NCBI RefSeq assembly: GCF_008017755.1
Contig: NZ_VRTS01000001.1
Span: forward strand, 372,001-436,000
Direction: 5' to 3'
DNA length: 64,000 nucleotides
DNA from: Alkalisalibacterium limincola
Lineage (GTDB): Bacteria > Pseudomonadota > Gammaproteobacteria > Xanthomonadales > Xanthomonadaceae
Part shown: one piece after another, positions 57,991 through 64,000 of the stretch
Numbering within the stretch: position 1 is the stretch's first letter
How the letters are laid out: the number at the start of each line of letters is the position of its first letter
Position numbers and translations under genes: made by a program
Notes under the pieces: model-generated
The model's database searches: none
What the model saw: the letters and a program-made list of their open reading frames with translations, nothing else
Told to the model about the DNA's origin: nothing

Positions 57991-58752
57991 TCAACTCGGA
58001 AGGGGTGCCCTGGGGTCGCGGGGCGGTGGCAACACCACGCCCTCGCCGGGCTCGAGCACCCGGTGGCCGCGCTCGCGCAGCACGCGCGCCTCGTCGGCGG
58101 ACGCGTAGTGGTAGAGGGCCAGGCGGGCCAGCAGTTCGGGACTGTACTCGCGCTCCAGGTCGTCGATGCCGGAGTGCGAGGGGTTGCCGTGCAGCGCGCA
58201 GTCGTGGGCGATGAATTCCCCGGCGTCGGCATAGTACGCCAGCACCTCGGGGATCGGCCGCGTGTCACCGGTGTACACGAAGCTGCCAGGAAGACGCAGG
58301 CCCCAGGCCGTTTCCGGCTGGTGATGGCGAACCGGGAAGACCTCGAACCAGTGGCGCTCATGCCAGAAGCCGCTGCGCACCGGCACCAGCTGGAACGCGT
58401 CCCAGAAATTCGCGCCACCTTCGGCGAGGACGCCGGGGTAGTCCGCCACCCGCGCCTGCAGGTGGGGCAGCACCGTGACGGGCACGTACAGGCGGATGCG
58501 CCCGCGCCGCGACTCGTCGAAGAACGCGTCGACGAACAGCCGCTCCATCCCCGCGACGTGGTCGAGGTGGACATGGGTGATGAACACGGCGCCGGGCGGC
58601 TCGCCGTAGGCCTCCAGGTAGGCGGTCATCGCCTCCTGGCCACAATCGATCATCAGCAGCGGCGAGGACCCGCGCTCGACGACCGCGCAGGCCGAGCCCA
58701 GTTCCACCGCAGAGGCGTTGCCGACGCCGAGGAAGCGCAACTTCCAGTCCAT
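57991..58752 (-). CDS. metallo-beta-lactamase fold hydrolase
   Basis: A 253-residue MBL-fold protein related to RNase Z. Metal site THVHLDH (His60, His62, Asp64, His65) and later VYTGDTRP and [15 protein letters not shown] 58752 overlaps the kdkA stop (ATGA), so it is translated with the LPS gene. Substrate unknown; a phosphodiesterase is one possibility. Confidence 0.83.
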   Translation of the reverse strand: MDWKLRFLGVGNASAVELGSACAVVERGSSPLLMIDCGQEAMTAYLEAYGEPPGAVFITHVHLDHVAGMERLFVDAFFDESRRGRIRLYVPVTVLPHLQARVADYPGVLAEGGANFWDAFQLVPVRSGFWHERHWFEVFPVRHHQPETAWGLRLPGSFVYTGDTRPIPEVLAYYADAGEFIAHDCALHGNPSHSGIDDLEREYSPELLARLALYHYASADEARVLRERGHRVLEPGEGVVLPPPRDPRAPLPS

Positions 58753-59510
58753 CAAGCCTCCCGTCCGATTGCAGCCAGATACCCCTCGCGCAGGCTGGCA
58801 AACCCCACCTCGACGCCCGGGGAGTCCGGTGCGAGCTTGCGCAGGGACCGTTGCAGGCGACGCAGGTTGCGTTCGCCGAAACCGCTGGAACCGTCCCGGC
58901 TGCCACGATCGAAGTCGATCAGCCAGACCCGGTCCTCGCGATCAAGCAGGATGTTGTGCGCATTGAGATCGGCGTGATCCACGCCAAGCCGGTGCATGCG
59001 GGCGATCGTCGCGCCGATGCGTGTCCACGGCGGTGGGCCTTCGCCGTCCGGCAGGCGCTGCGCCAGGCTGCGCGCCCCGGGGATGCGCTCGACGATCAGT
59101 GCCGCGGTGTAGGTCAGGCCACGCCGCTGGTACATCGCGGCCAGTGGCGGGGGAACCGGCATGCCCTGGCGTCGGAGCCAGTCCAGCAGCCGGAACTCGG
59201 CGATGCTGCGCGTGCGCGCCTCGCCCCGCCACAGGTAGCGCTCCCGGCTCACGCGCGCGGCCATTCCGCCGCGACGGTAGTGGCGAAGCACGCCATCGAT
59301 CCCATCGAGCTCGACGAACCAGGCCGCGCCGCGCCCCCCCTCGGCGACCGGACGGGCCCGTTCGCCGAGCCCGCTGGGCGAAAACAGTTCCGGCCCGGCT
59401 TGCGGCAGGCGCGCGGCGTCGAACACAATCGCTCCGACGCCACCCGCGCCCTGGACGCGGATCCTCTCCTCCGTCACCGCATCATTGGCTGGGCCTGTGG
59501 GGACTTGCAT
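58752..59510 (-). CDS. kdkA: 3-deoxy-D-manno-octulosonic acid kinase
   Basis: A 252-residue KdkA/WaaP-type kinase. Catalytic loop DHADLNAHNILLD with Asp181 and Asn186, and DFDRG at 199. Phosphorylates Kdo on lipid A precursor in the inner core, as in Haemophilus and Xanthomonas. Divergent from the heptosyltransferase-like gene with a 51-base gap. Confidence 0.92.
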   Translation of the reverse strand: MQVPTGPANDAVTEERIRVQGAGGVGAIVFDAARLPQAGPELFSPSGLGERARPVAEGGRGAAWFVELDGIDGVLRHYRRGGMAARVSRERYLWRGEARTRSIAEFRLLDWLRRQGMPVPPPLAAMYQRRGLTYTAALIVERIPGARSLAQRLPDGEGPPPWTRIGATIARMHRLGVDHADLNAHNILLDREDRVWLIDFDRGSRDGSSGFGERNLRRLQRSLRKLAPDSPGVEVGFASLREGYLAAIGREA

Positions 59511-59561
59511 CACGGCAGTCTAGCAACCCCGTCGCCCAAGTCGGCCAGACCCCGGAGCACC

Positions 59562-60611
59562 GTGAGCCAGACCCCATCGATCTGCCTGCTGCGCCTCTCC
59601 GCCCTGGGCGACGCCACCCACGTGGTGCCCGTGGTGCGAACGCTGCAGCGGCAACTCCCCGGGTGTCGGCTGACCTGGGTCATCGGCCCGGGCGAGGCGA
59701 AGCTGCTCGCCGGCCTGGAGGACGTGCGGTTCGTGGTCTACGACAAGCGCAGCGGCCTTTCCGGCATGCGCGCGTTGTGGCGGGAACTGCGCAAGGAGCC
59801 CTTCGACGTCCTGTTGCAGATGCAGCTGGCGGCCCGGGCGAACCTGCTGGCCGCGGGCATCCGGGCGCGCCGGCGGATCGGCTACGACCGCGCCCGCAGC
59901 AAGGAAGGCCACGGCCTGGTGGTCAACGAACGCATCGACCCGGGTGGCCAGCACGTGCTGGACGTGCTGGGCCGCTTCTGCGAACCGCTCGGCGTCCGCC
60001 AGGACCGGGTGGAGTGGAACCTGCCGCTGGCCGCCGCCGAGCGCGAATGGGCCGCCGGCCACCTCGCCCCCGGCCGCCGCTGGTTGCTGGTGTCGCCGTG
60101 CTCGAGCCACAGGCTGCGCAACTGGTCGGCCGAACGCTATGCCGCGGTCGCCGACCACGCCGTGTCCCGGGGCTGGAGCGTGGCGATCTGTGGTGGCCGC
60201 AGCGAGCTCGAACGCGTCACCACCGACGCGATCCTCGCCGCGATGTCCCAGCCCGCGCTCGACCTGGTGGGCCGGGACACCCTCAAGCAGCTCATTGCGC
60301 TGCTCGAGCGCGCCGATGCCGTCATGGCCCCGGATTCGGGGCCGGTGCACATCGCCAACGCGGTGGGGACGCCGGTGCTTGGGCTGTACGCCTGCACCGA
60401 CCCGACCCGCAGCGGGCCCTATTCCAGCCTGGAATGGACCATCGACCGCTACGACGCAGCCGCGCGACGCTTCCTTGGCAAGCCCGGCAGCGCCCTGCGC
60501 TGGGGCAAGCGGGTCGAGTTCGAAGGCGCGATGGACCTGATTGCAGTCGAGGAAGTCATCGAGCGCTTCGACGCGTTCGCCGCGACTCAGGCACCCTTGC
60601 CCGCGCCGTAG
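59562..60611 (+). CDS. glycosyltransferase family 9 (heptosyltransferase-like)
   Basis: A 349-residue GT9 enzyme from GTG 59562 with GGAG five bases upstream. Two Rossmann halves: ICLLRLSALGDATHVVPVVRTL and WLLVSPCSSHRLRNWSAERYAAVADHA; the donor region is MAPDSGPVHIANAVGTPVLGLYACTDPTRSGPY. Most likely adds heptose or a related sugar to the LPS core (WaaC/WaaF-like). Overlaps DUF6165 tail-to-tail by 25 bases. Confidence 0.9.
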   Translation: MSQTPSICLLRLSALGDATHVVPVVRTLQRQLPGCRLTWVIGPGEAKLLAGLEDVRFVVYDKRSGLSGMRALWRELRKEPFDVLLQMQLAARANLLAAGIRARRRIGYDRARSKEGHGLVVNERIDPGGQHVLDVLGRFCEPLGVRQDRVEWNLPLAAAEREWAAGHLAPGRRWLLVSPCSSHRLRNWSAERYAAVADHAVSRGWSVAICGGRSELERVTTDAILAAMSQPALDLVGRDTLKQLIALLERADAVMAPDSGPVHIANAVGTPVLGLYACTDPTRSGPYSSLEWTIDRYDAAARRFLGKPGSALRWGKRVEFEGAMDLIAVEEVIERFDAFAATQAPLPAP

Positions 60612-60993
60612 TCCTGGTAGGACTTCTCCTCGACGTAGGTCGAACCCAGCGCCTGGTTGATCTCGCGCTTGATCCGGGCACGCTCGTCGTTCTCGAAATA
60701 CACCGAACGCGCCAGGCGGATGAACTCCTCGTCGAAGGCCTGGGCCTTCTCCTTGACGCGGATGTCGTCCTCGATGACCCACAGGCGCTCATTGACCGCC
60801 TTGAGGCCTTCGCGCAGCCGGGCGATGTCCACCGAAGCGGCGCCGAGCCCATCCAGGTGCGCTCCAGGGCCTGCAATTCACGGCGCACGTTGGCCAGCTT
60901 GGCCTCGTCGGACATGCGTTCTGACTTGATCTGGAGGATGGCGATCTTGTCGAGCAGTTCGCCAAACGACACCGGTACTGAAATTTCGCTCAC
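60587..60993 (-). CDS. DUF6165 protein, one frameshift as sequenced
   Basis: A small helical protein. ATG 60993 starts MSEISVPVSFGELLDKIAILQIKSERM; the frame breaks near 60858 (one base missing in GCGCACC), and repair gives 135 residues ending SYQDYGAGKGA. DUF6165 members are often beside LPS genes; role unknown. Confidence 0.8.
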
Positions 60994-61022
60994 TTCGGGC
61001 TCCCAGCCATGCTTGCGCCGCC

Positions 61023-61051
61023 TTGAACTGCCGCGGCCGAGTCCGTATTAT
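61023..61051 (+). promoter_or_regulatory. candidate tRNA-Ser(CGA) promoter
   Basis: -35 TTGAAC, 17-base spacer, -10 TATTAT, ending 14 bases before the mature tRNA. Confidence 0.65.
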
Positions 61052-61065
61052 GCCGTGCTCGACCC

Positions 61066-61155
<90 letters not shown>

Positions 61156-61160
61156 ACACC

Positions 61161-61194
61161 CAAACGCCCCCGCTCGCGGGGGCGTTTGCTTTGG
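61161..61194 (+). terminator. Rho-independent terminator after tRNA-Ser
   Basis: A 12-bp stem CAAACGCCCCCG/CGGGGGCGTTTG with 4-base loop, then CTTT. Following gap to 61318 holds no gene. Confidence 0.88.
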
Positions 61195-61318
61195 CCTGCC
61201 TGCCGGGCCCGGACCGACGTCGCTTCGTCCTTGCCGCGGCCGGCACGCGACCTGCATCATGGGCATCCTGCGTTGTCCCCGATAGCAGCGCCCAACGGGC
61301 GCACATGACTGGATACCC

Positions 61319-62020
61319 ATGATCGAGTTCGGCCACCTCAGCCACGTGGGACTGCGACGAGAGCTCAACGAGGACACCTACTACGCCAATGCCGACCTGG
61401 GGCTGTGGCTGGTGGCCGACGGCATGGGCGGCCATGAGTTCGGGGAAGTGGCCAGCGCGCTGGCGCGTGAGGTGATCGTGGAAAAGGTCCGCGGGGGCGA
61501 GTCGCTCGACCTGGCGATCCGCAGCGCCGACGAAGAGATCATCCGCCACTCCCGCCAGCGCCGCGAGGCACTGCCCATGGGTACGACCGTGGCCGCCGTG
61601 CGCATCCTCGACCGCCGCTTCGAGGTGGCCTGGGTTGGCGACAGCCGCGCCTACGTCTGGAACGGCCAGCTGTGCCAGCTCTCGCAGGACCACAGCTACG
61701 TGCAGGAACTCGTCGAGCGCGGGGCGATCACCGCCGAACAGGCGCGCAGCCACCCGCACCGCAACGTGGTCACCCAGGCACTGGGCGTCACCGGCACCGA
61801 CGACCTGGAAGTCGAGACGATCAGCGGCCGGCTCGAGCCCGGCATGCAGCTGTTGCTGTGCAGCGACGGCTTGACCGAGGAAGTCGGCGATGCCGACATC
61901 GCCCGCATCGTCGGTCGCACCGACCTGTCGGCCCAGGAATGCGTGGACCACCTGGTCATGGCGGCACTCGAACACGGCGGCAGCGACAACATCACCGTCG
62001 TACTGCTGCGCGCGTCCTGA
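61319..62020 (+). CDS. PP2C family serine/threonine phosphatase
   Basis: A 233-residue PPM phosphatase. Metal ligands Asp19 (NEDTYY) and Asp34 (VADGMGGH); also VGDSRAYV, LCSDGLTEEV and SDNITVVLL. Dephosphorylates proteins, often opposing a Ser/Thr kinase; no partner kinase with an intact HRD loop lies nearby. Stop abuts the dnaQ stop (TGATCA). Confidence 0.93.
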   Translation: MIEFGHLSHVGLRRELNEDTYYANADLGLWLVADGMGGHEFGEVASALAREVIVEKVRGGESLDLAIRSADEEIIRHSRQRREALPMGTTVAAVRILDRRFEVAWVGDSRAYVWNGQLCQLSQDHSYVQELVERGAITAEQARSHPHRNVVTQALGVTGTDDLEVETISGRLEPGMQLLLCSDGLTEEVGDADIARIVGRTDLSAQECVDHLVMAALEHGGSDNITVVLLRAS

Positions 62021-62731
62021 TCAGTCCGGCTGCAGCGTCGACCACAACGCCTCGCCACCGGCCTTCCTGGCGATCGACGCCAGTCGCTCCTGGTGGCGCC
62101 CGATGTCGGTCGTATCGGCGCGCAACACCTTCCCCGCCACCTGCGGGACCTCGAGGTCGATGAACACGGGGCTGGCGGCCTCGTCGGCGCCAGCATCGAA
62201 TCCGAGTTCGCTCTGGCCGGAAGTCAGCGCCAGGTAGACCTCGGCCAACAGCTCGGCGTCGAGCAGGGCCCCGTGCAGCTTGCGGTGCGCGTTGTCGACG
62301 CCGAGGCGGCGGCACAGGGCGTCAAGGCTGTTGCGCTGGCCGGGGAAGCGCTCGCGCGCCATCGCCAGGGAGTCCAGCACCATCGCCCGGTCGGTCACCC
62401 GCCCCCACTGGGGGCCCAGCAGCGAGAGTTCGTAGTCGAGGAAGCCGACGTCGAACACCGCGTTGTGGATGACCAGCTCCGACCCCTCGATGAACTCCAG
62501 GAATTCCCGGGCGATCTCCGGAAAGCGGGGCTTGTCCGAAAGGAACTCGCGGGTCAGGCCGGTCACCTCCTCCGCCCCCGGCTCCATGTCGCGGTCGGGG
62601 TTGAGGTAGTAGTGGAAATGCCGCCCGGTGGGCCGGCGCTCCAGCATCTCCAGGCAACCGATCTCCACCACCCGGTTGCCCTTCTCCCAGGACAGCCCGG
62701 TGGTTTCGGTATCCAGCACGATCTGCCGCAT
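62021..62731 (-). CDS. dnaQ: DNA polymerase III epsilon (proofreading exonuclease)
   Basis: A 236-residue epsilon subunit. Exonuclease residues Asp7 and Glu9 (DTETTG), Asp94 (NAVFDVGFL), and His153/Asp158 (LHGALLDAELLA). C-terminal tail would bind the polymerase. ATG 62731 follows the rnhA stop by one base. Confidence 0.96.
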   Translation of the reverse strand: MRQIVLDTETTGLSWEKGNRVVEIGCLEMLERRPTGRHFHYYLNPDRDMEPGAEEVTGLTREFLSDKPRFPEIAREFLEFIEGSELVIHNAVFDVGFLDYELSLLGPQWGRVTDRAMVLDSLAMARERFPGQRNSLDALCRRLGVDNAHRKLHGALLDAELLAEVYLALTSGQSELGFDAGADEAASPVFIDLEVPQVAGKVLRADTTDIGRHQERLASIARKAGGEALWSTLQPD

Positions 62732-62732
62732 G

Positions 62733-63191
62733 TCAGCGCACCCCGACGCCGGGCGCATCGCGCAACTGCTCGGCCGCTGTGCGCGCCAGCTCGTCCACGC
62801 GCTCGTTGTCCGGGTCGCCGGAATGGCCCTTGACCCACTGCCACTGCACCTGGTGCGGCTGCGCGGCGCGTTGCAGGCGTTGCCACAGGTCCTGGTTCTT
62901 CACCGGCTCGCCGCCGGAGGTTTTCCAGCCGCGACGCACCCACCCGGGCAGCCACTCGACGAAGCCCTTCTGCACGTACTGGGAGTCGGTGAACAGCTTG
63001 ACGCTGCACGGCTCCTTCAAAGATTCCAGGCCCTGGATCGCCGCCATCATCTCCATGCGGTTGTTGGTCGTGTCCAACTCGCCGCCGACCAGCTCGCGCT
63101 CGCGGCCGTTGAAGCGCAACAGCGCCGCCCAGCCCCCAGGACCGGGATTGCCCAGGCACGCGCCGTCGGTATGGATCTCGATGGATTTCAC
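62733..63191 (-). CDS. rnhA: ribonuclease HI
   Basis: A 152-residue RNase HI from GTG 63191. Asp9 (HTDGAC), Glu47 (NRMEMMAA), Asp69 (FTDSQYV), His123 and Asp133 form the active site. A longer GTG start at 63230 would overlap the next gene. Removes RNA from DNA-RNA hybrids. Confidence 0.96.
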   Translation of the reverse strand: MKSIEIHTDGACLGNPGPGGWAALLRFNGRERELVGGELDTTNNRMEMMAAIQGLESLKEPCSVKLFTDSQYVQKGFVEWLPGWVRRGWKTSGGEPVKNQDLWQRLQRAAQPHQVQWQWVKGHSGDPDNERVDELARTAAEQLRDAPGVGVR

Positions 63192-63207
63192 TGGTTCGGG
63201 TTCCGTT

Positions 63208-63891
63208 TCATCCGGGGCTGGCGCTCGCACCCAGCGGCACGGGTCGACGCCGCAGGCGCAGTGGCGTCAGGCCGTGCTCGCGGCGCCGCGCGAGCAGCAG
63301 GTTCGAGGAACGCAGCATCGGCAATCGGGGCGTGCGGGTGTCGGCCAAGGCGTCGCGGGCCCGCCACCATACGCCAACCGGACGGCAGGCGTGAACCTCC
63401 AGGCCCGCGGAACGCAGCATTCGCGAAACCTGCGCACCACTGAACGCCTGCAGGCCCTGCCGCGCCCAGCGCAGATGGAATGGACTGAACGGGTTCAGCG
63501 CAAGCACCAGCATCGTGCCGTCGGGTTCGAGCGTGCGCGCGCATTCGGCGACCAGGCCGGCTGGATCACGCGCGCACTCCAGCGCGTGCAGCGAGAACAC
63601 CAGGCTCATGCTCGCCGAGCACACCGGCAGTCGCGATTCGTCGGCTCGGAACTCTCCCTCCAGGCCCTCCGGGCCCAGCCAGGTATCGTGCAGCGTGTGC
63701 AGGCGATGCCCCTGCAACTCACCGGGGAGCGGTTGGCAGCCCCGCACCAGCAACCCCCGGCGGCCGAAGGCACCCTCGAGTTCCGGAGCCGCCTGGCGCA
63801 TCTCCTCACGCACCACTTGCTGAACAGCTGGCTTACGAAACCAGGGGCAGGCGGAATGCTCGAGTTGACGGGCGGAAGCGCTGGCGGGCAT
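63208..63891 (-). CDS. class I SAM-dependent methyltransferase (YafS-like)
   Basis: A 227-residue methyltransferase-like protein. [46 protein letters not shown] resembles the C-terminal half of the fold; the glycine-rich S-adenosylmethionine loop is degenerate ([15 protein letters not shown]). Position between gloB and rnhA matches E. coli yafS. ATG 63891. Substrate unknown. Confidence 0.8.
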   Translation of the reverse strand: MPASASARQLEHSACPWFRKPAVQQVVREEMRQAAPELEGAFGRRGLLVRGCQPLPGELQGHRLHTLHDTWLGPEGLEGEFRADESRLPVCSASMSLVFSLHALECARDPAGLVAECARTLEPDGTMLVLALNPFSPFHLRWARQGLQAFSGAQVSRMLRSAGLEVHACRPVGVWWRARDALADTRTPRLPMLRSSNLLLARRREHGLTPLRLRRRPVPLGASASPG

Positions 63892-63937
63892 GTTGGGGAT
63901 TGTGCGGGAAAACCCCGCCCCGCAAAACAAGCCTTCC

Positions 63938-64000
63938 ATGCCCCTGACCCTCCATGCCCTGCCGGCACTGTCCGACAACTACATCTGGCTGCTCGTCGAC
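63938..64000 (+). CDS. gloB: hydroxyacylglutathione hydrolase (glyoxalase II), partial
   Basis: Only the first 21 codons are inside the window. MPLTLHALPALSDNYIWLLVD matches the GloB start (DNYIWLL). It is divergent from the YafS-like gene, the usual order gloB/yafS-rnhA-dnaQ. GloB finishes methylglyoxal detoxification. Confidence 0.85.
   Translation, partial: MPLTLHALPALSDNYIWLLVD

Overview
The window is GC-rich bacterial chromosome with very dense, mostly housekeeping gene content. Gene order points to a gammaproteobacterium of the Lysobacteraceae/Xanthomonadaceae (Lysobacter or Luteimonas-like; the genus is an inference). Supporting signs are rpoE-rseA-rseC-degQ-lepA-lepB-DUF4845-rnc-era-recO, yceD-rpmF-fab, pabB-pabC-mltG-tmk-holB-pilZ, gloB/yafS-rnhA-dnaQ, dnaX-ybaB-recR, a Kdo kinase (KdkA), and a nagZ-hpt-mtiP purine salvage/cell-wall recycling group. 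No phage, insertion sequence, CRISPR array or rRNA operon was seen, and no gene-free stretch reaches 300 bases.

Layout. 0-7 kb: YigZ, a broken ABC exporter, and a four-gene set of circularly permuted ATP-grasp, alpha-E protein, transglutaminase and Anbu (proteasome-like Ntn hydrolase), then a small secreted protein. 7-13.5 kb: transporters (YfcC, symporter, AI-2E type), UppP, 3-methyladenine glycosylase and a lipoprotein. 13.6-15.9 kb: two tandem membrane diguanylate cyclases. 15.9-24.6 kb: AidB-like dehydrogenase, mtiP-hpt-nagZ-CYTH-rlmD, then DUF1318 and YdbH. 24.6-34.2 kb: a REC-Hpt protein, then the leftward recO-to-rpoE block. 34.3-36.4 kb: a fused fatty-acid oxidation enzyme. 36.4-48.0 kb: the long leftward pilZ-holB-tmk-mltG-pabC-pabB-fabF-acpP-fabG-fabD-(kinase-like)-fabH-rpmF-yceD block. 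48.2-53.7 kb: maf and a MoxR-DUF58-TgpA set with an Slp lipoprotein. 53.7-57.4 kb: hinT, recR, ybaB, dnaX, tRNA-Ser, 4.5S RNA and tRNA-Asp. 57.4-64 kb: moaC, a metallo-hydrolase, the LPS genes kdkA and a heptosyltransferase, tRNA-Ser, a PP2C phosphatase, dnaQ, rnhA, a methyltransferase and the first 21 codons of gloB.

How the genes work together. One block covers envelope stress and protein export (sigma-E, DegQ, LepB, LepA), continuing into RNA processing and repair (Rnc, Era, RecO). A second covers fatty-acid and folate precursors plus cell-wall and replication genes. The likely peptide-modifying Anbu cluster is the least understood functional unit here.

A cross-cutting observation is about 13 apparent single-base insertions or deletions that break otherwise intact genes, including fabD and pabC. 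Many lie in short homopolymers. They look like sequencing or assembly errors more than real gene decay, so broken genes are annotated over their full inferred span and the break is stated. I found no clear case of a wholly undescribed system; the Anbu cluster and the kinase-like gene inside the fab operon are the best candidates for follow-up.
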